From Spinacia oleracea (lineage: Eukaryota > Streptophyta > Magnoliopsida > Caryophyllales > Amaranthaceae), in assembly GCF_020520425.1 (NCBI RefSeq), contig NC_079487.1, positions 50,816,719 through 50,880,718 on the forward strand: a stretch of 64,000 nucleotides of DNA. Reading direction: 5' to 3'. The notes under the pieces are model-generated. The model was not told where the DNA came from, searched no databases, and worked only from the letters and a program-made list of their open reading frames with translations. Below, one piece after another: positions 12,167 through 23,840 of the stretch (position 1 is its first letter; each line of letters begins with the position of its first letter). The translations under genes and the position numbers were made by a program.

Positions 12167-12944
12167 TTTGATTACTACAATCGAAAAAGAATTTGCAATA
12201 AATAACCATTCATACAATTCAATAACTTTGAAATAAAAGCAAAACATGCAATCATTAAAGCTATTAAAACATTTCATTCATGCAAAAGGCAAAAACATGG
12301 TCCGAAATGAATGAAACGATTCCAAGACCCCAAAAGTCCTAAATCCTTAAGCAGCTTTAGCATGTCTTAAGTAGTTTAAGATTTTAGGTAAGAAAAACCT
12401 ATTGCTAGTAATCTCCAAATTACTCTTGGTTAATAAATTAATGCCATAATTTATCCCATTGCCACAACTTAATGCCATTGTTGTTTGAGTTGTAACCACA
12501 ATCAACGTGCTCCTTTAGGACGCCTTACCACCTAAGTCAACTAAAATATCACCTCGCTTTAGCGTAAACCTACTATCTTAGATCCCTAGATTTTTTGGAA
12601 GTGTTGATTTGGAAGGCAATTTTAAAACTCAATATTACTTGGACCTAGTTGTTTCTATGTTGGTTTGATTATTTACTGGACTTAAAACTAATCGATTCAT
12701 AGGAAACAACCTGTTCATGCAAAGCATACATACATTCATACATTCACCCATAATATATATATTAAATTGCATAAATAATTGGTGATCTAGTATGGCCCAA
12801 AACTTCTTGTCTTGAAGCATCCAATCTTCATCACCTCCTTGTTAGCTTGGCATCGTCTTGAATCTTCGTTCAAATGCTAACTTAAAGTTCTAAACTAGAA
12901 ATACTTGAAAATAATAAATTACATCAAAATTTCCATGGTACGCA

Positions 12945-12960
12945 GACCATATTTAAAACT
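12945..12960 (-). other. Leader hairpin H1a of element C
   Basis: On the element RNA: stem AUGGU/ACCAU, loop CUGCGU. Identical to both copies in A, B and F. Confidence 0.6.
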
Positions 12961-12977
12961 TTACATTCAAAGATAAA

Positions 12978-12993
12978 ACGGTGCGCAGACCGT
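12978..12993 (-). other. Leader hairpin H1b of element C, with compensatory change
   Basis: On the element RNA: stem ACGGU/ACCGU, loop CUGCGC. The second stem pair is C:G here and U:A in every other copy, so both arms changed together. Confidence 0.6.
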
Positions 12994-13071
12994 ATTTAAC
13001 TATCCTAAATTTGGCCATACTAGTCACTTGGAGTACCTGCATTGCATAAAATATATATTCTACGCATTCAC

Positions 13072-13095
13072 CCATTCGTATGCTAAAACGAATGG
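13072..13095 (-). other. Leader hairpin H2 of element C
   Basis: An 8-bp perfect stem CCATTCGT/ACGAATGG with an 8-base loop, 79 bases from H1b. A, B and F have CCATTCAT/ATGAATGG at 77 bases, again a paired change. Confidence 0.6.
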
Positions 13096-13454
13096 CCCAT
13101 GTTAATATGCAAGTATTTACGTGAATTAATTAAAATTCACGTTCACATAAACGCGTCCTAAAAGATTAATCAATTTCCAAATTATTAATCCTTAGACTTT
13201 ATTCTAATTAAAATTGAATTTAATTAAAATAATGCGATCTACGAAACAATTAAAATAATTATTTCATTTTAATTTCATTTAGTGGCTCTCACTCAAACCA
13301 ATAATTATTCCGGATAATTAATTAGGAAATATTAAATTAAAACTCGCGGCCCGGCCCAAGCAAATAAAATATTAAATTAAATATCCCGTTAGCCCAAATT
13401 AATGCAAATATACGAAGCCCGACTAATTAAACGATTCAAAAAAAGTTCAATTAA

Positions 13455-13790
13455 ACGGCCTAGGCTTGCGCCCAGCCCGTCGTGCGAGAGGCCCAATAGC
13501 ACACGAGCACTGCCCGCGCTCCCCGCCCCATCGCTCGCGCGCACGCATCGCGTACCCGCAGCCTAGCTGCCCCTGCGCTGCGTGTGTGTTGTGCGTCGAG
13601 TGTGCTGAACGTCGCAAGCCTTGTGCTTGCTTCGTCGCAGCCCCGCAAGAAACATGCCTGCCCCTTCCTTGCCTAGCGCGCACGAGGCACGCAGCCTTGT
13701 GCTGCTGCCCGTGTCGCATGGCGCGGCGAGCACAATGGCCTCGTATGGCTCGACGAGCCATACTTCCATCATGCCCATGTTCGTGTTTTT
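13455..13790. repeat. GC-rich block in the C leader
   Basis: Abrupt change from AT-rich flanks to a CpG-rich segment containing many GCGC and GCACGAG motifs. Open frames appear on both strands simply because stop codons are rare in such composition. Equivalent in position to the GC blocks of A, B and F. Confidence 0.6.
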
Positions 13791-14620
13791 GGTTCGTAAA
13801 ACGGACCAACTTAATTAAAATTAAATTTAATTCACGAACTTTCATTAATTTTATTTTTCAAAAAGGTTACGATTTAATTTTTGAAAAACAACGATTTTTA
13901 ACGATTTAATAAACTTTAACGACAATCCAATTTCGTAAAATTAATAAATCAAGGGCTAACAATATTCAAACTTTTAAGAACGATCGAATCAACTTTAAAG
14001 TTTGAACTTTTAATTAATAAAATCCGAAACTTTATATCGTTCATAAACAATTAAATTTCAGATTATTAATAATTTGGTTTAAGTGCGATTAAAATTAACG
14101 AAACCATTCAAAATTTTAATCCAATAATTTTTAAAATTAGCCACTGACCCATGAAATTATATCCCCTTCCCCAATTAACCGAATTATTAATCCAAAATTA
14201 ATTAAAATTCAATTAGGGTTGTATATTTTACGAATTGGGAAAAGGCAAAATTAGGGTTTATACTTATCGGAAAAATTGTGTCAAATTTTCAAGAAATTCA
14301 GAGTAGTTTAGGTCGACCTTTTAATTGAATTACTGTCCGACACATTAAATTTTTAATAAAAAGTTAACAAAAACGCCCAAAAACTGATGCTTCGAGGCCT
14401 GTTTTCGCAATTCTATTCTCATGAGTTGATCTTAGAAAATCGTTTTCCATCAGATTAGGGTTTTAAAAATCGAAAAAGCGAATATTTTTGATTTCGGAAC
14501 TGCCAATTTCGCAATTAATCCCATAATTCGAAAAAATTCCGAAAAATCAACAAAAATTCCAAAAATTTCGACAATGCAAAAACAATAATAATCATGCTAA
14601 TTCATGCTTTGAATACATAA

Positions 14621-14633
14621 GGCTCTGATACCA
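14621..14633 (-). promoter_or_regulatory. Primer-binding site of element C
   Basis: On the minus strand TGGTATCAGAGCC follows the LTR after one base. This is the classical initiator tRNA-Met primer site of plant copia elements. Confidence 0.85.
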
Positions 14634-14634
14634 C

Positions 14635-15503
14635 TGTAGGGGAATACAGTTAAACATAATAACATGTGCGGAACAATCCCCAAAGCCAGGAAACATGTTT
14701 AAAGCACAGATTAAGCATACTTACATTCGAAGCGTGTTTTCCACAATAATCCGTCAACGAACACAAACAAAGAACTCCAATTTTCGTTCCTCTTCTTGAT
14801 TCACCGACACGATCAGATCCGTCTTGATAATCGTAGCTTAGACAATTAATCAAGATACTTTGCCTTTTGGGAAGAACTCACTTTGGAGGCACAGAGAGAA
14901 TTAGGGTTCTCTGTGTCTCTAGGGTTTTGAGTAATCTGAATTGTGATTGCAGTAAGTTGGAAATTAGGTCATAAGGTTATTTACATAACCTTACTAACCG
15001 ACCAAGCCCGGAGGCAAGGCCGGCCAGCAAGCCACGCGTGAGACAAGCACAGCGCGCTGGGCCATGGGCCTCGCTGCTGTGGCTGTGTCGCTGCATAGGC
15101 CAACGCGCACACGCGCAGCTCCGCTCGGCCATGGGCCAGCGCTGCCGTGTTGCCTTGGCCTTTGCTTGCTCGCCTAGCGCGCGCCCATGGGCCTCGAGTG
15201 CTTCGTGCACTCGGCTCGTGAGCCGCTCTTCGTATTCGCGTTTAATATATTTCCGATATATTATTTATCGTTTCGTATACGACGAATCACCGTCGTACGA
15301 TACGATTTATTCGTTTCGCCTAGCTTACGAATATTCGCGGTACGATATACGATTCCGATGCAAGGTCGTATCGTATAATACGTTTCCAACTTAAATCCCG
15401 AAAAGCTATTAAATGAATTTCCGATTCATTTAATCCGGTGATCTGTTACGTGTCATTGGTGTGACCTTGTAGGTTCAGTCAAGAGTAAGTTGTGAGTTCA
15501 ATA
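14635..15503 (-). repeat. 5' LTR of element C, left block
   Basis: Begins TGTAGGGGAATA next to the primer-binding site and runs to the insertion point of A/B. Bases 15499-15503 (CAATA) are duplicated at 34090-34094, where the LTR resumes and ends at 34234 with TTTCCTTCA. Together the LTR is about 1009 bases. It includes a GC-rich stretch at about 15010-15220. Confidence 0.85.
15499..15503. repeat. Target duplication CAATA, left copy
   Basis: Immediately before TGTTAGG of the left LTR; matches 34090-34094 exactly. Confidence 0.9.
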
Positions 15504-15856
15504 TGTTAGGTTATGATACATATGACAATTCATAAATCATGCGGAAAAACCATAAAGCCAGGAAAGCATATTATATTCACATAATAATTTAGCATAGAAT
15601 TGATGCATACATGTTGTAGCGTGCCGTCCCTAGCTGCGCCCGAACCGAACAAGAACAAGTCTTTAGGACTCCAAATGTCGTCCCTCCGTAGATAGTCCAC
15701 AGTACGTCCGGATCCGCCTCAAGTTAGACCAACTAGAATCGCCCTTAAGGTTGCTAGGATTTTCGGCTAGTGTTTGCAAGTGTATGGCTAATTTTATTTC
15801 AAAAACTTACCCTTTGAATACTTCAATCGTACCTGCAAATAATGACCCTAGGCCCT

Positions 15857-15864
15857 TATTTATA
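15857..15864 (-). promoter_or_regulatory. TATA box in left LTR of A/B
   Basis: TATAAATA on the minus strand, between CTC and AGGG. Conserved in the other LTRs at 24958-24965, 33027-33034, 37108-37115 and 46013-46020. Confidence 0.6.
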
Positions 15865-16309
15865 GAGGTATGGAAAAGGAACTGGAATCCTATTAGGATA
15901 CTAATTAGTTAAACTAGAATCCTAGTAGGACTCTAATTAATTAATATCATCCTTTTAGGATTAGGAATTTAATCATCAAACAAATCCTATACAATTTAGG
16001 TTTCGTATGTGAACACAAACTCTACACGAGCATGACCCACGAGCGTGCAGGCCATGCCCGCGCACAGCCCACACGGCTGCTCGGCCCACGCGAGCCGCAA
16101 GCCCACGCGAGCAGCAGCACAGCTCGCAGCCCATTGCTGCGCGCGTTGTGCGCGCTGCCACGGCCTGATGGGCCTGGCCTTGCGCTGGGCCTGGCGTGGC
16201 CTTGGCTGTTCGTGTGGCGCGCTTGGCTTGCTGGGCGATGGCCTGGCTTCGTGCTGGGCCTTCGTCCGGCAGGCCTCGTCCGATGCTTATTCGTACGATA
16301 CGCTTCCGA

Positions 16310-16625
16310 TTAAATTCCCGGTTCCGGAATTCATTTCCGATACGAACAATATTTAATATTTCCGATTCCGGAATTAATTTCCGTTTCGAACAAATATTTA
16401 ATATTTCCGTTTCCGGAATTATTTTCCGATTCCGATAATATTTCCGATTCTGACAATATTTCCGTTTCCGGTAATATTTCCGATTCCGGTAATATTTCCA
16501 TTTCCGATAATATTTTCCGATACGTACAATGTTTCCGTTTCCGGTAACATCTACGACTTGGATAATATTTATATTTCCGATACGATCCATATTTCCGTTT
16601 CCGGTAATATCATCGTTTCCGTAGT
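16310..16625. repeat. 18-base minisatellite inside the LTR
   Basis: Repeats of the type AATATTTCCGTTTCCGGT with variants GATTCCGG and GATACG. The same array is in all LTRs of A, B, F and, in reverse, D (about 34940-35215). One unit is missing in the right LTR near 33640. Confidence 0.85.
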
Positions 16626-16937
16626 ATTCATTTCTTGCTTGTGACGATCTCAGCTCCCACTGAAACCAAGATCCGTCGATTCCGAATATCCATAGATAGA
16701 GTATTTAATGCCATTAAATACTTGATCCGTTTACGTACTATTTGTGTGACCCTACGGGTTCAGTCAAGAGTAAGCTGTGGATTAATATCATTAATTCCAC
16801 TTGAGCTGAAGCGGCCTCTAGCTAGGCATTCAGCTCACTTGATCTCACTGAATCATTAACGTGTTAATTAATACTGAACCGCATTTATTAGATTTAACAT
16901 AGAATGCATACTTGGACCAAGGGCATTATTTCCTTCA

Positions 16938-16965
16938 GTCTCCCACTTGTCCTTAGGGACAAGTG
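16938..16965 (-). promoter_or_regulatory. Polypurine tract and adjacent hairpin of A
   Basis: On the minus strand AAGTGGGAGAC directly precedes the LTR start TGAAGG. Just upstream is a perfect 9-bp stem (16944-16965, CACTTGTCC/GGACAAGTG) with a 4-base loop. F has the same structure at 38154-38175 and D at 34606-34627, where only the loop differs. Confidence 0.65.
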
Positions 16966-17802
16966 TGCATTTCCTAATTCCTTTGTCGCTCGATGCTTGC
17001 TCTTGAACATAAGGTAAGAGTTGTCATCCTTATTATGTCCAGAGGTGTTCCTCGGTTTCAGAGTTCAACTGATCAAATAAACAGATAATCGTAGCCTATG
17101 ATTCATCCGAGCACGGCCATGCATTTCACAGTTTCTAGCTCTCCGAGTGGCCTTGTACAACTTTTAAGCATCTCATCCCGATTTATGGGAGGACAATCCC
17201 AATCTTGCAATCTTGAGATTAGACTTCGTTCGATAGGTGATTACCTGAGCGTTGCCTTTATAGCCTCCTTTTACGGTGCGACGGTTGGTCAACGTCAAAG
17301 CAACCAGTTCTCAAACAAGTAATCTCAAATCACTCAGGTATTGAGGATTTAGTGTCTAATAATTTTAATGAAATTTACTTATGACAGATTTTCATCTCTT
17401 ACAGTAAAGTTTCATAGGTCTTGTCCGATACTAGTCTTCCCAAAGTAAGTATCTATGCAAATGATTATGACATTGCCATGTCCACATAGTTCAAGAAACA
17501 GAACTACTAGTCATCTTGCATTCTAGTCGTCTAACGTTTTCTATGCGTAAAATTTTATAGAAAACTCCGACTAGGGACCATTTTCAACCTTTGACATTCA
17601 AGTTCACTTGATAGACATTTCTTAGTCACAGGACTGGTCCTGACAGTCTATCTTGAATATATCGTCAAATTGAAGGGCCTCGTCATTTAATAAACCACAA
17701 ATTAAATGGAAAAATGAATTCTTTTCATTTATTGTGAATGATTAACCAATAATGTTTTACAAAGATTTAAACTCTAAAACTTTAAAACATTAAACAGGGT
17801 CA
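16966..17802 (-). other. 3' non-coding region of A between pol and LTR
   Basis: About 840 bases with no credible reading frame. It is shared with F (38176-38890) and, in plus orientation, with D (34235-34605). It is absent from B. Confidence 0.7.
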
Positions 17803-20800
17803 TCAAAGCCATTCTCCAATATGCTTGATTCCCATAGCTGCAGTGTGCGAGTTGTGCTTCGCCTGCGGCAGAGGTTTAGTCAATGGATCTGATATGTTGT
17901 CATCAGTTCCAATCTTGTTTATCTCGACTTCTTTTCTTTCAACGAACTCTCATAGAAGGTGAAATCTACGAAGTACATGCTTGACTCTCTGGTGGTGTCT
18001 AGGCTCCTTTGCCTGTGCAATAGCTCCGTTATTATCACAATACAGGGCTATTGGTCCTTTAATGGAGGGGACTACACCAAGTTCACCTATGAACTTCCTT
18101 AGCCATATAGCTTCCTTTGCTGCTTCATGTGCAGCAATGTACTCCGCTTCAGTTGTAGAATCCGCAATGGTGCTTTGCTTAGCACTTTTCCAGCTTACTG
18201 CTCCTCCGTTGAGGCAGAAGACAAACCCAGACTGTGATCTGAAATCATCTTTGTCGGTTTGGAAACTTGCGTCCGTATAGCCTTTAACAATTAATTCATC
18301 ATCTCCATCATAGACCAGGAAGTCATCTTTGTGCCTTTTCAGGTACTTCAGAATATTCTTGGCAGCAGTCCAATGCGCCTCTCCTGGGTCTGACTGGTAT
18401 CTGCTCGTAGCACTGAGTGCGTACGCAACATCCGGGCGTGTACATATCATAGCATACATTATTGAACCAATCAATGATGCATATGGAATCCAATTCATTC
18501 GTCTACGCTCATCAAGTGTTTTTGGGCACTGATTCTTGCTTAGAGTCATTCCATGAGACATGGGTAGGTAGCCTCGCTTGGAGTCCGCCATCTTGAACCT
18601 ATCAAGCACCTTATTGATATAAGTGCTTTGACTAAGTCCAATCATCCTTTTAGATCTATCTCTGTAAATCTTGATGCCCAATATGTACTGTGCTTCTCCT
18701 AGATCTTTCATCGAAAAACATTTCCCAAGCCAAATCTTGACAGAGTTCAACATAGGAATGTCATTTCCGATAAGTAATATGTCGTCGACATATAATACTA
18801 GGAAAGCAATTTTGCTCCCACTGACCTTCTTGTATACAAAAGATTCGTCTGCGTTCTTGATTAAACCAAAGTCACTGACTGCTTCATCAAAACGTATATT
18901 CCAGCTCCTGGATGCCTGCTTCAATCCGTAGATTGACTTCTTTAGCTTGCATACCTTTTTAGCATTCTTTGGATCCTCAAAACCTTCAGGCTGTGTCATA
19001 AACACAGTTTCTGTTAAAACGCTGTTTAAGAAAGCAGTTTTGACATCCATCTGCCATATTTCGTAATCGTAATATGCAGCGATTGCTAACATTATCCGAA
19101 TAGACTTTAGCATTGCAACTGGTGAAAAGGTTTCATCGTAATCCACACCGTGGACTTGCCTGTAACCTTTTGCAACCAATCTAGCTTTGAAAACTTCAAG
19201 TTTCCCATCTTTGTCCTTTTTCAGTTTGAAAACCCATTTGCTTCCAATGGCTTGGTAGCCATCTGGCAAACCGACCAAATCCCATACTTGGTTTTCAGAC
19301 ATGGAGTCTAATTCAGATTGCATGGCTTCTTGCCATTGCTTGGAGCTAGGGGTCGTCATAGCTTGTTTGTAAGTCGCAGGTTCATCACTTTCAAGTAAAA
19401 GAACGTCATAGCTCTCGTTCGTCAAAATACCAAAGTACCTTTCCGGTTGAGATCTATATCTTTGCGATCTACGCGGGGTAACATTTCTAGTTTGACCATG
19501 ATTCTCACCAGATTCTTCTAAAGATCTCTGAGTTTCATCCTGAATGTCATCTTGAGCATTCTCTAGAGTTTGTTGTTCGACTCGAATTTCTTCGAGGTCT
19601 ACTTTTCTCCCACTTGTCATTTTGGAAATGTGATCTTTCTCCAAAAAGACACCATCTCGAGCAACAAACACCTTGTTCTCAGATGTATTGTAGAAGTAAT
19701 ACCCCTTTGTTTCCTTTGGATAGCCCACAAGGATACATTTGTCAGATTTTGGTTGAAGTTTGTCTGAAATCAATCGTTTGACGTATACTTCACATCCCCA
19801 AATCTCAAGAAAAGACACATTTGGAGGTTTTCCAAACCATAACTCATATGGAGTCTTTTCGACAGCTTTAGACGGAGCTCTATTTATAGTGAGTGCAGCT
19901 GTATTTAGTGCATGTCCCCAAAATTCTAATGGAAGTTTGGCCTGACCCATCATTGACCTGACCATGTCTAGCAAGGTTCTGTTCCTCCGTTCCGACACAC
20001 CGTTCCATTGTGATGTTCCAGGAGGAGTCAATTCTGATAAAATTCCACATTCTTTCAGATGGTCATCAAATTCATAGCTCAGATATTCACCGCCTCTGTC
20101 AGACCGCAGTGCCTTAATCTTCTTGCCTAATTGATTCTCTACTTCACTCTGAAATTCCTTGAATTTGTCAAAGGATTCAGACTTATGCTTCATTAGGTAG
20201 ACATAACCATATCTACTGAAGTCATCAGTGAAAGTGATAAATTAGCTGAAACCACCTCTAGCATTTGTACTCATTGGTCCACATACATCTGTATGGATTA
20301 AACCCAATAGTTCATTTGCTCTTTCTACAACTTTAGAGAAAGGTTGCTTTGTCATTTTTCCAAGTAAACATGATTCGCATTTACCATAATTCTCTAAGTC
20401 AAATGGTTCTAGAATTCCTTCCTTTTGAAGTCTTTCTAAGCGTTTCAAGTTTATATGGCCTAATCGACAATGCCACAGATAGGTGAGATCTGAATCATCC
20501 TTTTTGGCCCTTTTGGTATTTATGTTATATACTTGTTTGTCGTGATCTAATAAATAAAGTCCATTGACTAATCTAGCAGATCCATAAAACATCTCTTTAA
20601 AATAAAACGAACAACTATTGTCTTTTATTAAAAAGGAAAATCCTTTAGCATCTAAGCAAGAAACTGAAATGATGTTTTTAGTAAGACTTGGAACATGGAA
20701 ACATTCTTCCAGTTCCAAAACTAGCCCGGAGGGCAACGACAAATAATAAGTTCCTACAGCTAATGCAGCAATCCGTGCTCCATTTCCCACTCGTAGGTCG

Positions 20801-21768
20801 ACTTCACCCTTGCTTAACTTTCTACTTCTTCTTAGTCCCTGTGGATTGGAACATAAGTGTGAGCCACAACCTGTATCTAATACCCAAGAAGTTGAATTAG
20901 CAAGTATACAGTCTATAACGAAAATACCTGAAGATGGAACGACTGTTCCGTTCTTCTGATCTTCCTTTAGCTTCAAGCAATCTCTCTTCCAATGCCCCTT
21001 CTTCTTGCAGTAAAAGCATTCGGATTCAGAAGTGGGTTGACTGACCTTCCTCTTTACAGATTTGGCGCCAGTTTGCTTAGTTGGGCTGGCCTTGTTGCCA
21101 CCTTTCTTAGCATTGCTCTTCTTTCCAGATTTCTTGAACTTGCCCCCACGCACCATAAGCACATCCTGCTTATCACTTTTGAGCGTCTTTTCAGCGGTCT
21201 TCACCATACCGTGAAGCTCAGTGAGCGTTTTGTCCAGACTATTCATACTGTAGTTCAGTTTGAACTGATCATACCCGCTATGAAGAGAATGGAGGATGGT
21301 GTCTATAGCCATTTCCTGAGAAAATTGCTGATCCAGCCGACTCATATTCTCAATGAGTCCAATCATTTTGAGAACATGTGGACTTACGGGCTCGCCTTTC
21401 TTAAGCTTGGTCTCAAGGATTTGCCTATGAGTCTCGAATCTTTCGACTCGAGCCAGATCTTGGAACATGTTCTTTAACTCACTGATGATTGTGAAAGCAT
21501 CTGAGTTGATGAACGTTTTCTGCAGATCCGCACTCATGGTGGCGAGCATTAGACATTTCACATCCTTGTTGGCATCAATCCAACGATTGAGGGCAGCCTG
21601 AGTGACCCCGTCGCCTGCGGCTTCGGGCATCGCCTCTTCTAGGACATACTCTTTTTCTTCCTGCATAAGAACTATTTGCAAGTTCCTTTGCCAGTCAAGG
21701 AAGTTTTTCCCGCTCAACTTCTCCTTTTCGAGAATTGATCGAATGTTGAATGAATTGTTGTTTGCCAT
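17803..21768 (-). pseudogene. Copia Gag-Pol polyprotein of A, two nonsense codons
   Basis: One continuous frame of 1322 codons from ATG 21768-21766 (MANNNSFNIR) to TGA 17805-17803. It is broken by TAA at 20244-20242 (codon 509, a Tyr codon in B) and TGA at 17952-17950 (codon 1273, an Arg codon in B). There are no frameshifts. Order: gag; CCHC knuckle CFYCKKKGHWKRDC near 251; protease WVLDTGCGSH with Asp near 298; GAG-pre-integrase LWHCRLGHIN; integrase core with HTDVCGPM and LRSDRGGEYL; reverse transcriptase with QMDVKTAFLN and YVDD near 993; RNase H with YCDNNGAIAQ. This is the Ty1/copia order. It would supply capsid, protease, integrase and reverse transcriptase for cytoplasmic replication and nuclear integration. 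Only two stop codons separate it from an intact frame. Confidence 0.9.
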
Positions 21769-22539
21769 ATTTAAAACTACAATTGAAAAGAATAAACAAA
21801 TAAATAACCATTCACATTTTCTCTTAATAAACTTAAATTCTAGCATACATGCATAATTCAATGTTCATTAAGCATTTTATTCAAGTTATGTGTTCCGGCA
21901 GGTGTGAATAAAATGATTCCAAGATCCTAAAATCATTGAAGAACTAAGCACAGTTTGTCGACTTAATTCTAAAACATCATAGGTAAGCAAAAGCCTTTTG
22001 CTAATAGTCTAGAAACTATTCTTGGTTGATAGGTACGTCTAAGAACTTATTAGGTAAACCTATCGATTTTGCCACGACATAAAAGGACTCCTTACTTATA
22101 TCGTTGAGTTTCACCAAAACTAACATGTACTCACAATTATTTGTGTACCTTGCCCCTTTAGGACCAATAAGTAACACCTCGCTGAGCGAAAACTATTACT
22201 AGATTGATGTAAAGGATATCCAAGCAAGTGTATATTTTGGCATGACACCTTTTAACTCAATTTTTAAGTTTGGAACTTAAGGCTCTTACTATGTTGGTTA
22301 GATTTTAAGAGAACTAAAATCCTTAATCATGCAACATAATCAAGCTTTTGATCTCATGCATTTTAAGACATATTTAAAAGCAATAAATAACTTAAAACAT
22401 GCATAAGATAAATGTGATCTAGTATGGCCCGACTTCATCTTGAAGCTTTAACTTCAAAGTCCGTCTTGAAAATCTCCGTGGGAGGCACCATTTTCTTCAA
22501 ATAGGATAAGATATAATTAAAACTAATTACAACTATTTG

Positions 22540-22555
22540 ATGGTACGCAGACCAT
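22540..22555 (-). other. Leader hairpin H1a of A
   Basis: AUGGU/ACCAU stem with CUGCGU loop on the element RNA; equivalents at 30598-30613 (B) and 43639-43654 (F). Confidence 0.55.
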
Positions 22556-22606
22556 ATTTGAATTGAAAAACAACTTTGGTACTTTAGACCAATTACATTC
22601 AAATTA

Positions 22607-22622
22607 ATGGTACGCAGACCAT
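22607..22622 (-). other. Leader hairpin H1b of A
   Basis: Second exact copy, starting 67 bases from H1a. Equivalents at 30665-30680 (B) and 43706-43721 (F) keep the same spacing. Confidence 0.55.
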
Positions 22623-22698
22623 ATTTTCTATCCTATTTGGGCCATACTAGTCACTTCATAACCTGCAAAACAGTATATATACAATATATACCATTCAC

Positions 22699-22718
22699 CC
22701 ATTCATTATCATGAATGG
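22699..22718 (-). other. Leader hairpin H2 of A
   Basis: Perfect 8-bp stem CCATTCAT/ATGAATGG with loop TATC. The copy in B (30757-30776) has loop TAAC and that in F (43798-43817) TATC. Confidence 0.55.
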
Positions 22719-23200
22719 CCCACATAGCTGGTTAGTAAAACACATTATGCATCACGTAAACATTTGCAGCAATTAATCAAGGGCACCAATAATCTGCCAA
22801 TTATTCAGTCCTTATTAATTCTAATCAAGTTGTTTTAACCTTAAGGATTTGTAGACCTAATCAGGAGTTTATGACTAAAAGGGCTCCCACTTAAACCAAT
22901 AAATTCATATGCTTTACTAATTTTAAACATAAAAATGTATTTCTAGTCTAACCGGAAACATACAAATTTAATTAAAATTTAAAGCTCATATAAATTTATA
23001 ATTGAATCCAAAAAGTTTAATTTAATTTCAGTCGTATTTAAATTAATTCATGATTTTAATTTTAGTAAAATAATTAGAATAAATAAAATTTATTATAATT
23101 ACAATATTCAAAATTAAAATCCAAGAAAATAATTTAAATTATTAATTTTAAAATTAATTAAAATTACGTAAACTGAAAATTTCAAATTAAAATTTCAAAA

Positions 23201-23840
23201 CGATCTAATCGCAACGCAACAACCCTACGCAACGTACGCCCATGGGTCACACGCACACAGCCATCGCTGGCCATGTGCGCGCAACCCATGCGCTGCGTCG
23301 CATCGCTGCTGCTGCTTTCCTTCGCAAGGCATCACGCGAGCTGGTGCTCGCTGCGCGCGCCAGCATTCGATGCACGCGAGCCATCGCTCTCTGCGCTCGC
23401 TCGCCAGCGCTCGCTTCATGCGAGCCAGCGCTCGCTGCGCGCGCTTGCCAGCGCTCGCTTTATGCGGGCCATTGCTCGCTGCGCGCGCTCGCCAGCGCTC
23501 GATCCTGCGAGCCATCGCTCGCTGCGCGAGGCATCGACGCTGGGCGTAGCACTCGTGGCACGCGAGCTTGCGCTCGCTGCGCGCGAGGCTCCGCACGCTT
23601 GCGCAAGGCATTGCGCGCTGTGGCGCAGCTCGCTTGCTGCCCACACGCGACTGTTGTGCCTTGCTTTCGCCCTCGCCCATTCGTTCATTGCTCACAGCCC
23701 ACGACACAAGGCAGGGCTGCTGCCTTGTGCTCGTGCACCATGGCCTTGCTCATTGCATTCGTGCCGCATGGGCGACGAGCTCCCTTGCTCGTCGTCACAT
23801 GCCCGCACTATACAACACCCCTTAAGGGTAACACGTAGCG
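23201..23840. repeat. GC-rich repetitive block in the A leader
   Basis: Rich in GCGCGCTCGCCAGCGCTCG-type motifs repeated at roughly 45-base spacing. Long frames on both strands are alanine/arginine/cysteine-rich composition artefacts. The block in F is close to this one; the block in B has a different inner repeat. Confidence 0.75.

Larger units (their letters stand above)
12167..14620 (-). other. 5' leader of element C, non-coding
   Basis: About 2.4 kb between the primer-binding site and the gag start. It is AT-rich except for a GC-rich block at 13455-13790. It shares short blocks with the A/B/F leaders, notably GATCTAGTATGGCCC and CCATACTAGTCACTT, and carries the same hairpins. No protein-coding frame is credible. 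Confidence 0.7.
15504..16937 (-). repeat. Left LTR (3' LTR) of A/B, subtype 1
   Basis: 1434 bases. In element orientation it starts TGAAGGAAATAATGCCC and ends CATAACCTAACA. It contains a TATA box, a GC-rich stretch at about 16030-16280 and an 18-base minisatellite at about 16310-16625. Confidence 0.9.

Noticed and set aside
14621..14640. tRNA-Met gene suggested by the TGGTATCAGAGC motif
   Set aside because: Only the primer-binding complement is present next to an LTR; no cloverleaf can be drawn.
16032..16590. Reading frames of 90-200 codons inside the LTRs (also near 25076, 33146, 37222, 46127)
   Set aside because: They run through the GC-rich stretch and the 18-base minisatellite, giving repeats like YYRKWKYYRNR; no family likeness and no start context.
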